64,000 bases of DNA from an uncultured Christensenella sp. (lineage in GTDB: Bacteria > Bacillota > Clostridia > Christensenellales > UBA3700). Positions within the stretch are counted from its first letter, which is position 1. Every line of letters begins with the position of its first letter. The stretch covers positions 1 through 64,000 of the forward strand of contig CAJTVJ010000006.1 in assembly GCA_910579785.1 (NCBI GenBank), written 5' to 3'. The translations under genes and the position numbers were made by a program. The notes beneath the pieces were generated by a model that saw only the letters and a program-made list of their open reading frames with translations, had not been told where the DNA came from and searched no databases. Of the stretch, positions 26,756 to 35,723 are shown in pieces.

Positions 26756-28081
26756 ATGAAAACCGTAGCAACTATTTCCACGCCGATAGGACGAGGGGCA
26801 ATAGCCATTGTGAGAATGAGCGGCGACGACGCTTTAAAGATTGCGGCGTCAATGTTTTCATGCAAAAAACTCACGTCTTTTTCCTCTGCCGAGCCTAATT
26901 ATATGTATTACGGACAAGTCGACGCAGGAAAGGTAAAGGACAACGTACTCGCCGTTTATTTCAAAGCTCCCCGTTCTTATACGGGAGAGGACGTCGTTGA
27001 ATTTCAGTGCCATGGCGGCGTGAGACTTGTCGAAGAGATATTAAAGACTTGTATCAAATACGGCGCAGAGATAGCCGATAAGGGAGAATTTACTAAGAGA
27101 GCTTTTCTCAACGGCAAGATAGCTTTAAGCGATGCAGAAGGTATCATTGATATGATAAACAGCGAAAGCATAGCTTCTTTAAATGCAAGTTATCGCCTAT
27201 CGACGGGTATGATAGCCGACAAAATAAAAAGTCTGCAAGATATCTTGCTTGACTGCATATCACAACTTGAAGCAAGCCTTGATTATCCCGAAGAGATGGA
27301 AGAAGAGGCAAAGCGCGACGGCAAGAATATTGTAGAAAGCCTTATTGCTCAGCTGCAAAAGCTTTCGGATACTTCAAAGGTGGGCGGCTATATACGTCAG
27401 GGTATCAACGTCGCGATAATAGGTCAAGCCAACGTAGGTAAATCTTCTCTTCTCAATGCCTTTGCAGGCAAAGACAGAGCTATCGTCACAGATATAGCAG
27501 GCACGACGAGAGACAGCTTGGAAGAGTACGTTGAAGTTGACGGCATAATGCTCAAAATGATAGATACGGCAGGTATACGCGAGACGGGCGATATAGTCGA
27601 GTCAATGGGCGTAGAAAGAAGTATACAAGCCGCAAAGGGCAGCGATATAATTTTGTTTGTCACAGAGGCAGGAAGACAACTCAACGATTATGAGAACGAT
27701 CTTATTTCCCAATTTGATAGCGATAAAATCATGCTTGTGATAAACAAATGCGATATAAACGACGACGGCAGAGAAGGAATAAAGATAAGCGCAAAGGACA
27801 ATAAAGGAATAGACGAACTCAAAAGGCGTATCGTCGATTCTTTTGTAAATACAGGCGTAGATACCAATGGAGATATAATCACCAATTCCCGACATGCGCA
27901 GGCGGTTTCTAAGGCATTGGAAAGCCTTAAAAACGCAAAATGTAACTACTCTTCTCTCCCTACCGAATGTATACTTATAGATTTGAGAGAGGCATATTTT
28001 TCGCTCGGCGCTATCACAGGCAATACCGCAAGCGAGGATATTATAGACAGCATATTTTCAAAGTTTTGTCTTGGCAAATAG
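26756..28081 (+). CDS. mnmE: tRNA modification GTPase MnmE
   Basis: A 441-residue GTPase, partner of MnmG in wobble uridine modification. The N-terminal folate-binding domain starts TISTPIGRGAIAIVRMSG. The G domain has GQANVGKSSLLNAF, DIAGTTRD, DTAGIRET and NKCD. The C-terminus is FCLGK, the conserved CxGK end. The ATG sits 7 nt past a -10 box without a Shine-Dalgarno, predicting a leaderless mRNA. In most Bacillota mnmE reads with mnmG; here it is inverted. It ends in TAG, showing that TAG is a normal stop in this genome. Confidence 0.96.
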   Translation: MKTVATISTPIGRGAIAIVRMSGDDALKIAASMFSCKKLTSFSSAEPNYMYYGQVDAGKVKDNVLAVYFKAPRSYTGEDVVEFQCHGGVRLVEEILKTCIKYGAEIADKGEFTKRAFLNGKIALSDAEGIIDMINSESIASLNASYRLSTGMIADKIKSLQDILLDCISQLEASLDYPEEMEEEAKRDGKNIVESLIAQLQKLSDTSKVGGYIRQGINVAIIGQANVGKSSLLNAFAGKDRAIVTDIAGTTRDSLEEYVEVDGIMLKMIDTAGIRETGDIVESMGVERSIQAAKGSDIILFVTEAGRQLNDYENDLISQFDSDKIMLVINKCDINDDGREGIKISAKDNKGIDELKRRIVDSFVNTGVDTNGDIITNSRHAQAVSKALESLKNAKCNYSSLPTECILIDLREAYFSLGAITGNTASEDIIDSIFSKFCLGK

Positions 28082-28130
28082 TATGATTTATATCAAGTCA
28101 ATTCAATGATTTAATAAATAAGGAATATCA

Positions 28131-28571
28131 ATGAAAAATTATAAGTTAGTACCCTATTGTGACAGCGATCACGACGGCTATATACAAAGTCAGTTAGAGG
28201 CTTTTACAAAATACATTATAGAGTTTTTCGGCAAGTGCGATATGTCGGTAATGGAAGGTCATTTGAAGATATTAAAGCCTTATCTATTCAAAATTATTGC
28301 CGAAGATGAAATTGCCGGTTACGTATATTTTAAAGAAGAAACCGCTAAAATCACAGTCGACGTATTTACTCTTTTGCCAAATTACCGTAACGACGGTTTG
28401 GGAAGTGTAATAATGCAAGACTTTATTAAAATTGCCGATAGAGACGGCAAGCCGATAATTTTAGATACTTTCAAGACTAATCCTGCCAAAAAGTTTTATC
28501 AAAAGCATGGTTTTGAAGTAGTAGACGAAAATTATTCGCATTATATCTTGCAATATACTCCAAAAAATTGA
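28131..28571 (+). CDS. GNAT family N-acetyltransferase
   Basis: A 146-residue acetyltransferase. The acetyl-CoA binding region is LLPNYRNDGLGSVIMQDFIKIA, where R-N-D-G-L-G matches the Q/R-x-x-G-x-G/A motif, and F-Y-Q-K-H-G-F-E-V near the C-terminus is the usual last GNAT strand. The substrate is unknown. AAGGAA precedes the ATG. It follows mnmE by 49 bp on the same strand and probably shares its transcript. The mnmE-GNAT pair appears to have been inverted together relative to the surrounding block. Confidence 0.85.
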   Translation: MKNYKLVPYCDSDHDGYIQSQLEAFTKYIIEFFGKCDMSVMEGHLKILKPYLFKIIAEDEIAGYVYFKEETAKITVDVFTLLPNYRNDGLGSVIMQDFIKIADRDGKPIILDTFKTNPAKKFYQKHGFEVVDENYSHYILQYTPKN

Positions 28572-28626
28572 AATTATTTTTTATAAAACACTTATTATAT
28601 ACATGTGTATATTGATATCGTAAGTA

Positions 28627-28661
28627 TAAAAATGCCACTCCGTTAAATAAAAGAGTGGCAT
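28627..28661 (-). terminator. Terminator of the rpmH-jag operon
   Basis: ATGCCACTC (28632-28640) and GAGTGGCAT (28653-28661) form a perfect 9-bp stem. On the minus strand it is followed by TTTTTATA. Confidence 0.8.
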
Positions 28662-28726
28662 AAAATTTACACATATAGTTTTGAATACTTATAAAAGTAT
28701 TTAATACCGTCTTCTTACTCTGTCGA

Positions 28727-29518
28727 CTAAAAGAACTTTTTCATATCGCCGCCGTAGGTCTTCATTCTTGTTACGCCGGTCTTGTTGAAATTGCGGTTTT
28801 CCTGCGGTTTTTCAGTCTGAGAAGTTTGTTGATTGGAAGGTCTTGGTTGACGGTTGTCTTTACGTCTATCACCGTCGCGTCTGCCTCCTCTGTCGTTTCT
28901 GTCTCTGTCATATGAAGATTTTTTTGGAGATATGACGATATATCTGTTGGGCTCTTCTCCGTGACTTTCCGTGGTGACAAATCTGTCGTCATGGAGAGCT
29001 GAGTGGATAATTCTTCTTTCAAAAGGATTCATAGGCTCCAAAGATTCGGATTTGCGAGATTTAGCTACTCTAAAAGCAATCTTCTTGGCAAGCTTAGAGA
29101 GGGTGGCAATTCTCTTTTCTCTGTAATTTTCGCCGTCAATGACAAGTCTTTTGTTGTCGGGATTGTTTTTGTTGACGACAAGCAAAGAAAGATATTGCAG
29201 ACAGTCGAGCACGTCGCCTCTATATCCTATGAGCACTCCGGTGTCTTCGCCCGAAAGATTTACATAAAAAGCGTCCTCTTTTTCTTCCACTTCCGCGGTG
29301 CACTGTATATCCATTCTCTTGATAATACCGTTGATAAATTCCTCTACCGTCGTTGCGCCTGTGACTTTTTGGGTGACGCGTACGGTTATTTTTTTGCGGA
29401 TAAGACCGCTCTCTTTTGTCTTTTCGATCTCGACTTGATTTTCTTCAAGTCCAAGTTCTTCAAGAGCCTGTGCAACAGCTTCTTCATAGCTGTTTGCAGT
29501 TATTTCAATACTTTTCAT
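28727..29518 (-). CDS. khpB: RNA-binding protein KhpB (Jag)
   Basis: A 263-residue RNA-binding protein linked to cell elongation and sporulation. It has the Jag_N domain (IEITANSYEEAVAQALEELGL), a KH domain with the LIGYRGDVLDCLQYL loop near residues 97-112, and an R3H domain (NPFERRIIHSALHDD near 163-177). A tail of about 55 residues rich in Arg, Asp, Asn and Gln looks disordered and adds RNA contacts. GAGGAG precedes the ATG. It is last in the rpmH-rnpA-yidD-yidC-khpB operon. Confidence 0.95.
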   Translation of the reverse strand: MKSIEITANSYEEAVAQALEELGLEENQVEIEKTKESGLIRKKITVRVTQKVTGATTVEEFINGIIKRMDIQCTAEVEEKEDAFYVNLSGEDTGVLIGYRGDVLDCLQYLSLLVVNKNNPDNKRLVIDGENYREKRIATLSKLAKKIAFRVAKSRKSESLEPMNPFERRIIHSALHDDRFVTTESHGEEPNRYIVISPKKSSYDRDRNDRGGRRDGDRRKDNRQPRPSNQQTSQTEKPQENRNFNKTGVTRMKTYGGDMKKFF

Positions 29519-29598
29519 ATATGTCTCCTCAAAGATAGCGAACTATCTTTTATTCTGATAATCTCGTTTAATTCACAGAGTGATACGGTATCGCCGTA

Positions 29599-30735
29599 TT
29601 ACTTATTCTTTCTCTTTTTCTCGGCAGGCTGCTGTATTATTATAGGTCCTTGCTCATTTTGTTTCTTCTTATCCGCGCTTCTCATTATCACGTTGAAGAT
29701 AATAGAAGTTGTCGTCGTCATAAGATTGCTGACGAAATAGTATATAGCAAATGCCGCGCTGTACATGATCGCAAAGAAGCCCAATACCAACGGCATGAGA
29801 TACGTCATGATCTTGTTCATTACGCGTTGTTGCTTTTGTTGAGCTGCGTCGCCCGTGACTTGCATCGGCATCATCTTCTGCTGTAAGAACGTAGATATAA
29901 AGCTTGTCGCGATGGAAAGTATAGGAAGTATAAAGTATCCGTTCCATCTGCCTATATTCCAGAAATTCGTCTTGTTATAATTGTTTATAATAGGACTCAT
30001 AAGCTGGTCGTACGACACGCCGAGAAGCGTCGGCATCTCTGCTCCTATGCCGCCTATCTTCGTTGACGTAAAATCTGACGCGCTTGGTATGACGTTTGCC
30101 CAAGTGTCGGACATAAAGACGTTTTCAACCCACAGCCAGCCTTCGGGTCTGTATCCGTTGACAAGGGTGTTGTTGAGACTGTCTACCAATCCCGACCTAA
30201 CTATATAATTATAACTCGGTATAAAACCTGCTGCAAATTCCTCGCCGTTCATGACTTGAACGCCGCATGCCTGTGAAATAGCCTCGGCATTGTCTTTGAA
30301 AAATTGAAGATATACGTTGTTATAAAGATTGGTTACTATCGTCTGATTATAGTTGACGATATATTCTCTAAATCCTTGGAATACTATCGTAAAGATAACG
30401 AGCGTAAATATCATCGGCAGGCAGGAAGTAAATATATTCATACTTCCCTTTTGCAATTCATACTGTTTTTGACGGAGTATGTCAGGTCTGTTAGCGTATT
30501 GCTTTTGCAGCTTTTCCATCTGCGGACGAAGTGCGTCCATCTTGGCTTTTTGCTTGCGCATCGACAGCTTTTGCCAGATATCAAGCGGCAAAATAAGCAG
30601 TCTGAGCATAATACTAAACACCACTACCGTCCAACCGAAGTTGCCGATACCGCCGTTCATCCAATCGAGCAAGCCGATGATAGGTTTCCATATAGAACTT
30701 ACCGCAGCAAGCATACTAAAATTCATAATAGCCAT
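29599..30735 (-). CDS. yidC: Membrane protein insertase YidC/SpoIIIJ
   Basis: A 378-residue Oxa1-family insertase with five predicted helices. The functional arginine in the first core helix is Arg45 in SIMLRLLILPL. The second helix pair begins near FTSCLPMIFTLVIF. A loop of about 110 residues (about 140-255) outside the membrane is longer than in Bacillus. The Cys of a lipobox, common in Bacillus SpoIIIJ, is missing. AAAGGAAA precedes the ATG, which overlaps the end of yidD by 13 bp. Confidence 0.93.
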   Translation of the reverse strand: MAIMNFSMLAAVSSIWKPIIGLLDWMNGGIGNFGWTVVVFSIMLRLLILPLDIWQKLSMRKQKAKMDALRPQMEKLQKQYANRPDILRQKQYELQKGSMNIFTSCLPMIFTLVIFTIVFQGFREYIVNYNQTIVTNLYNNVYLQFFKDNAEAISQACGVQVMNGEEFAAGFIPSYNYIVRSGLVDSLNNTLVNGYRPEGWLWVENVFMSDTWANVIPSASDFTSTKIGGIGAEMPTLLGVSYDQLMSPIINNYNKTNFWNIGRWNGYFILPILSIATSFISTFLQQKMMPMQVTGDAAQQKQQRVMNKIMTYLMPLVLGFFAIMYSAAFAIYYFVSNLMTTTTSIIFNVIMRSADKKKQNEQGPIIIQQPAEKKRKNK

Positions 30736-30962
30736 TTTGCATTTCCTTTAAGGTCGTCCTTTACGGGATCGTACCCCTGCTTTGAAAAGGGATTGCACCT
30801 CAATATTCTAGCCGCGCCCATCATAGAGCCTTTGATAAATCCTTTTTTGGCAACAGCTTGTCCCATATATGCCGAACACGACGGGATATGTCTGCATTTG
30901 CCACCCGTCAATGGATTGATAAACAGCTTGTAATATCGAATAAAAAAATTTCCGCTTTTCAT
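30723..30962 (-). CDS. yidD: Membrane protein insertion efficiency factor YidD
   Basis: A 79-residue protein with the complete YidD signature: FFIRYYKLFINPLTGGKCRHIPSCSAY, then A-x-x-K-K-G-F-I-K-G and RILRCNPFSKQGYDPV. It sits at the inner face of the membrane and aids YidC-dependent insertion. GGAGG precedes the ATG. It overlaps yidC by 13 bp and follows rnpA by 53 bp. Confidence 0.95.
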   Translation of the reverse strand: MKSGNFFIRYYKLFINPLTGGKCRHIPSCSAYMGQAVAKKGFIKGSMMGAARILRCNPFSKQGYDPVKDDLKGNAKWLL

Positions 30963-31015
30963 TCTTCCTCCGTACTTTGAAGGATATTTATCTTGATTTT
31001 CAAAACTTATACGAC

Positions 31016-31420
31016 CTAATCCAAATTGATTTTGTCCAATATATTCGGTCTTAATTTAAGAAATGATATAGTGTTGTCGTCGATTTGTTTGATAAGATTA
31101 TCCGACTTTATCATCAGATGTAAGAGGTTGTTGGCAATTTCTTCAAAGTCTGCGTCGGCGCAAGACTCTCTTGCGATTATCACGTAATTTACGTTGTCTC
31201 TGATAAAAGGAATTATTGCTCTAAAAGCTTCTCTTAAACGTCTGCGTACTTTGTTGCGTATGACTGCGCCGCCGACCTTCTTGCTTACGATAAAGCCTAC
31301 TTTCAAAGGATACTTTGAGGGGGCATAAGAAAGCACAAGCTTTTTATTGGCGCAAGAGCTGCCTTTGCGATGCAAAAAGGCAAACACCCGACCGGATCTC
31401 AGCCTGTACTTCTTCTCCAT
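31016..31420 (-). CDS. rnpA: Ribonuclease P protein component
   Basis: A 134-residue basic protein that pairs with RNase P RNA to cut 5' leaders from tRNA precursors. VGFIVSKKVGGAVIRNKVRRRLREAFR contains the RNR motif that defines the family. The C-terminal extension of about 20 residues is a little longer than usual. It starts 5 bp after rpmH with no good ribosome site of its own, so translation is probably coupled. Confidence 0.95.
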   Translation of the reverse strand: MEKKYRLRSGRVFAFLHRKGSSCANKKLVLSYAPSKYPLKVGFIVSKKVGGAVIRNKVRRRLREAFRAIIPFIRDNVNYVIIARESCADADFEEIANNLLHLMIKSDNLIKQIDDNTISFLKLRPNILDKINLD

Positions 31421-31425
31421 AAAGC

Positions 31426-31560
31426 TTACGCGGTGAGTTGCTTTCTGCCCTTGTTGCGACGTCTCTTGATGACGTTTCTGCCAGACTTAGTGCGCATTCT
31501 CTCACGGAATCCGTGCACCTTAGATCTTTGTCTTTTTTTCGGTTGATATGTCTGTTTCAT
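31426..31560 (-). CDS. rpmH: 50S ribosomal protein L34
   Basis: A 44-residue protein, MKQTYQPKKRQRSKVHGF at the start and RNVIKRRRNKGRKQLTA at the end, the normal L34 pattern and length. The ATG at 31560 follows AGGAGA. An upstream in-frame extension exists but has no ribosome site and is not L34-like. It opens the rpmH-rnpA-yidD-yidC-khpB operon and borders the 3.1-kb gene-free region. Confidence 0.97.
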   Translation of the reverse strand: MKQTYQPKKRQRSKVHGFRERMRTKSGRNVIKRRRNKGRKQLTA

Positions 31561-31600
31561 TTGACTTCTCCTATTTATATAAAAATAATTATGCTCCATT

Positions 31601-31629
31601 ATTATAAATAATATATAAAGCAGTGTCAA
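31601..31629 (-). promoter_or_regulatory. Full-consensus promoter of the rpmH operon
   Basis: On the minus strand TTGACA (31624-31629) and TATAAT (31601-31606) are exactly 17 bp apart, 40 bp before rpmH. Confidence 0.85.
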
Positions 31630-32338
31630 GTAAATTGAGCATATTGCAAGAAAATACAAGTTTAATAGACGTATGTAGGGAATATCGCGAAAAATCAATT
31701 ATCCAACCGTTTTGCAACTATTTAAATAGTATAATAAATTATTCTTAAAATTTAAAAATATTTAGAAAAGATATAATAGGTAATACCCACCGGCGCCTTA
31801 AAAATAATTATAAGTCAATTATTATTACTCGTACACGTTTAAAAATATACGTCTTCAATTTTGCCCACTTTAAATAAAAAAATTAAACTTTATTATTACT
31901 TTGTAATAATAAAAATTTTTCATTGCAATAGTAAAATAATAAAATTTTACAAATCTAGTATACATTTTTAAGACCGCCTATCTAGTTAAAACAAATTATA
32001 TGAGCACATTTAAGAAGTACTTTGTTCATAGTATATTGTTGCTAAAACTAATTATAGCTAATATTATATATCAACGAGTGAGTATATAAATATCCATAAC
32101 AATTTGTGGCAGATGCATAAAAGCAGAGCTGTCTGCATCAGGACGTAAGCAAGAGTCATACATCTGACAAACGAGTTGTGATTATTTTGCGCCTATGCCC
32201 TATCATTATGCTTGCTAATCACCAATGAGCATAAATATAGCAAAAGTCACGGTTGCGAATCAAAAAAGGTAATGTAAAGATTATTATATTTCAAATAAGC
32301 TTAAATACTCTTATTTAAAAATGTGTCATATATGTCAA

Positions 32339-32354
32339 TGTTTCACGTGCAACA
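32339..32354. other. parS-like centromere site 1
   Basis: TGTTTCACGTGCAACA matches the parS consensus TGTTTCACGTGAAACA at 15 of 16 positions. It shares 20 identical bases with the site at 33867. Confidence 0.8.
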
Positions 32355-33810
32355 TTTCCATTTATGTCAAAAGGTAATTATGGTATAAGAACTTAAATTG
32401 AAATAATATATGCAAATATTGACGTAATTTAAAGATATTCAAATACCTATATTATTTATACTTAATCCACAATATTCAATATTAGTTACCGCTTTCGCTA
32501 TTGAATCCATTACGTGTATCTTGTATTGATAGCTAAATATTTTTTCCAGATATAAATGAACTGTTGATGATAGCGCTTCTTATTATATCTAAATTTGCTT
32601 ATAATTACGGTCGTTGTTGTTAACTTATCTTCCTTTATAGTTTGATTGATGCTGTGTGTTGTACGTCGGTAATTATTCAAACTTAACTATAATATCAAAA
32701 TAACTATTATTGTACAGCTTTATCTATTTCGTCGTTCTGACAAAGATAAACTTTCATTGGTTATGCTTAAAGAGCTTTAAGATTTCGCAAATTATATGCT
32801 TGATTGTGTTCGCGCGATAATACAAATTGATAATATTTGTTATTCGCAATACGTAGAAGCAATTATCAAGTCTTATGGTTGCTAACAAATTTATATTATA
32901 CGTCATTATAAATTGTCGATAGCAAAGATGTTTATTTAGCGAGATATTAAATATATCGAGTACGATATTGTATTTAGGAAAGCATTTTCGCCAAACATAT
33001 ATTGACGATACAATTTAATGAATTATCATGCGTCGTTTTAGCGTATTCCCTTATTCTTATGCGCGGTACGTATTGTGTAAGCTGCTCCGGCTCTTGTATT
33101 GAAAAGCTTTTGTCATAAAGTTTTGTGGCGATAGTACTTGTTCTGCATATTTCTATTTGCGATCGTCAGCTTAGTATTAGGCGACTGCTCATAGTTTTTA
33201 ATATAATTAACGATTTAATACTAAAATAAATGTGTATCGATCGTGTATATTGTTATATCATATGATAAAACACCGCCTATATATAAGCTTTCAGAAGCGA
33301 TATAATAAAAGTATGTAGACGTTGGCTGCTTTCGAACGTATCCAATAAATATGTTTTTCCCATAGATGTCATTTCTAAAAACAATAAACTATTTTCATAC
33401 GTCGCGTAATGCAAAAGCTATTTATCATAATTTATAAGTTAGAGGCTGTAAGTTTATAGATTGCCAATATTATTTATATATAATAAATAAACCAGCCAAA
33501 AGGTGTAAAATTAAATTTGAGCGTCTTAAATAATAGTTAATATATCTAATATTACTAATACCCCGACGTCTGGTTGCTTATATGTTATATCAGTCATGAA
33601 TAATGATAAGTTATAAATATTTGCGATAATAAGTACCTGACGTGCATTATATCAATGTTAAGTAACGTTGTATCTATATGTAGTGCTAAGTCGTGTAATC
33701 TGGTGATACAATACAAACTTACAGATTGTTTATGAGTTTTGTATTAAGCATGTTGGACGGAAGCGTCATTGTTAGACGATATCAATAATGAGTAACGCTT
33801 TAACTTTATA

Positions 33811-33819
33811 TGTGGATAA
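33811..33819 (-). other. Perfect DnaA box
   Basis: TGTGGATAA is the exact complement of TTATCCACA. A one-mismatch box, TGTGGATTA, follows at 33927-33935. Two boxes in 125 bp are suggestive but not a dense array. Confidence 0.5.
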
Positions 33820-33866
33820 CTTAATTAGTGCAAATTTCCAATGAGAATAAATGACCTTTTAATTAT

Positions 33867-33882
33867 TGTTTCACGTGCAACA
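33867..33882. other. parS-like centromere site 2
   Basis: TGTTTCACGTGCAACA, identical to site 1 and one base from the consensus, lies 56 bp right of the perfect DnaA box. Confidence 0.8.
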
Positions 33883-34282
33883 TTTCATATATTTCGTCAA
33901 TATGTAAAAATAATGGTATGTGGAATTGTGGATTAGCGTTTGCATATATGGGCAATAAGTTGACATTATTGTCATTTGGTTATTGATATATGCGTAATTC
34001 AAAGATAATAAATCAAAGTGGTCTGTATGCCGCTTCCCTGTTCTGTTGCAGTGTTGGCATAGGTATTGGTAAAACAAATCTATATACATTGCTATCTTTG
34101 ATTTATTACGTAGCATTTGGTTAGTGCGCTATATTGCTATGCCTGTAATGTTGACAGTATGTGAACTCTTAAATCAATCTTACAGCTTTTAATGACTTTT
34201 AAATTTTAATAATCATGGTTACAAAGTTGTAAATGAATAAAAAATTAGCGATTTTAAGGATGTTTTTTGAGATTTACCATTT

Positions 34283-34298
34283 TGTTTATCGTGAAACA
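34283..34298. other. Degenerate parS-like site 3
   Basis: TGTTTATCGTGAAACA matches the parS consensus at 14 of 16 positions; the right half is perfect. Confidence 0.55.
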
Positions 34299-34425
34299 TA
34301 TTTAAGAAGTGTATATCCTAGAATTTGCATAATTAGAAAATATTTTATAAATTGCATAATCGATTATTATTACAAAACGCGCTGTAATTTGCTGCAAAAC
34401 TGTCATTTTGCTGATTTTTCAAGTT

Positions 34426-34450
34426 ATGTTTCACGATTTTTGTGAAACAT
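34426..34450. other. Split parS-like palindrome (site 4)
   Basis: Arms ATGTTTCAC (34426-34434) and GTGAAACAT (34442-34450) are perfect but 7 bp apart instead of adjacent. It might be a weak ParB site, or a hairpin with a short T-run after it (TTTT) acting as a terminator. Confidence 0.45.
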
Positions 34451-34729
34451 TTTAGGATATACTATTGCATATAAAAATCACTAGATTTTGGGTAAATTAA
34501 GTATAAAAACTGCTGGAATTAAGTTGAAAGTTGCTATTTTTATTGAACTCGTTCAAAATTTTTACGTTTGTAAATACATTTAGCTATATTTGTCAGTCGA
34601 CTTGTTTTTTTAACGTCTAAGAGACAGTGAAGCTTTTATTTTGCATTTTAAGGCTATATAATTCGATTCATGAATAAACATGCTATAAATGCTAATAATC
34701 TTTGTCAGAAATGAAATTTGGAGGAATAT

Positions 34730-34876
34730 ATGCCCCGTTGTATGATTTGTAGACAAAGCGTCGACTACGAAAACTCTTATATATGTGACAACTGTAATAG
34801 CTATATCTGCGGCGAATGTATAATTCGCTACGGTAAGAACTGTGATTGCGGCGGAAGACTGCATCACTTAAACTAA
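34730..34876 (+). CDS. 48-residue cysteine-rich zinc-finger protein
   Basis: The protein reads MPRCMICRQSV...YICDNCNSYICGECIIRYG...CDCGGRLHHLN. It has nine cysteines in CxxC-CxxC-CxxC-CxC order plus two C-terminal histidines, enough for two zinc sites in a RING- or B-box-like treble-clef arrangement. The ATG follows a strong TTTGGAGG. It is the first plus-strand gene right of the 3.1-kb gene-free region and stands alone. No family name can be given; a small DNA- or protein-binding adaptor is a guess. Confidence 0.75.
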   Translation: MPRCMICRQSVDYENSYICDNCNSYICGECIIRYGKNCDCGGRLHHLN

Positions 34877-34996
34877 ATATTCCTTTTTCTAGTTGATGTT
34901 AGTTTAATACGTTAACTTGATAAAGTAAAAGATCAGTAAATCAAGAGGATTTTGCTTTATTGATTTAGCGTGTTAAATCTAAATGCGCAGATAATT

Positions 34997-35066
34997 GAAA
35001 AAACACACTTCAAGCCTCATCATATGCACCTTACGTGACAGGGATAAAGCTATGCGGAGTGTGCTT
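34997..35066 (-). terminator. Putative terminator of yabPQ
   Basis: On the minus strand GCACACT and AGTGTGT can pair around a loop of about 45 nt with internal structure, followed by six T residues. Confidence 0.45.
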
Positions 35067-35070
35067 ATAT

Positions 35071-35442
35071 TTATTTCTTAAACTTTCTTGCCAGCTTGCT
35101 ATTTTGGACTTTATCTGCAAAGGCATCGCATTTATCGGTGATTACTTTGCGATGTCTTTTGATAGGCAAATAGAGCAGCAAAGATGTGCCCACTGTGAAC
35201 GTCATGCTGATAATAAGCTGGTATATCTTTATTTCATAGTCAAAGTATTTGTACGTTACAGCAAAATACGCTATCGAATATAAGATTACGTATCCAACTT
35301 GTGTTATATGGCGAAATATTTTGCTTTTTATAAGAAAAGAGCATGCAAAATTGTTAGCAGAATATATTATGCCAAATATAATGCCTATAATGGCGTATAT
35401 AGCAAGCGCAAACGGTTGATTTAGCGTATCTGAGAGTATCAT
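35071..35442 (-). CDS. yabQ: YabQ-like sporulation membrane protein
   Basis: Taking ATG 35442 the protein is 123 residues with three or four predicted helices and a basic C-terminus (KRHRKV...NSKLARKFKK). The ATG overlaps the stop codon of yabP in ATGA, so the two are translationally coupled; a longer frame would overlap yabP by 91 bp. The start MILSDTLNQPFALAIYAIIGIIFG resembles YabQ, a sigma-E-controlled membrane protein needed for the spore cortex in Bacillus. Assignment relies on yabP next door plus topology, as YabQ is weakly conserved. Confidence 0.75.
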   Translation of the reverse strand: MILSDTLNQPFALAIYAIIGIIFGIIYSANNFACSFLIKSKIFRHITQVGYVILYSIAYFAVTYKYFDYEIKIYQLIISMTFTVGTSLLLYLPIKRHRKVITDKCDAFADKVQNSKLARKFKK

Positions 35443-35723
35443 TTGAAGAATCTCTTTAACAATGACTGTTTTTGCTTGCCTTTGACGTATTTTAAGCTTT
35501 CTATGCTTCCTGTAACGGTGCATAGACACTTTTCTGTGTCCAAACTAGCTATTGTAAGCTTTTGACCCGTAATTATCAGCGATCTGTCGCCAAGATTGCA
35601 AATAATCTGCTTTTCGTCGCTTTCAATCATGTTTGTCACCCCATTTATGACTATATTGACGTCAAAATTGATATTTATCGACCTTTGAGGTTTAGAAGTC
35701 GACGGAACTGTGATTTGACTCAT
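35439..35723 (-). CDS. yabP: Sporulation protein YabP (YabP/YqfC family)
   Basis: A 94-residue beta-rich protein. VNMVINGV-like INGVTNMIESDEKQIICNLGDRSLIITGQKLTIASLDTEK...VTGSIESLKY contains the family pattern: a V/I-x-G-V-x-x-x-x-S-x-D strand, L-x-I-x-G-x-x-L-x-I, and V-x-G-x-I-x-x-L-x-Y. YabP is made under sigma-E in the mother cell and is needed for the spore cortex in Bacillus. AAAGGAGT precedes the ATG. It overlaps yabQ by 4 bp. Confidence 0.85.
   Translation of the reverse strand: MSQITVPSTSKPQRSININFDVNIVINGVTNMIESDEKQIICNLGDRSLIITGQKLTIASLDTEKCLCTVTGSIESLKYVKGKQKQSLLKRFFK

Larger units (their letters stand above)
31630..34729. other. 3.1-kb gene-free region, candidate origin/centromere
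   Basis: No frame on either strand looks like a real protein: the few open frames are short, lack ribosome sites and have random-looking composition. The region is A+T-rich. It contains two near-perfect parS sites, two weaker ones and a perfect DnaA box (described separately). Conserved minus-strand genes lie to the left and plus-strand genes to the right, so it separates divergent gene blocks. A G+C-richer patch at 32106-32170 has nested repeats (GATGCA/TGCATC) and might encode a small RNA. No rRNA, tRNA or phage gene was seen. Confidence 0.6.

Noticed and set aside
33871..34445. Open frames of 70-82 codons in the gene-free region
   Set aside because: No ribosome sites, no recognisable domains, and they overlap the parS-like sites.
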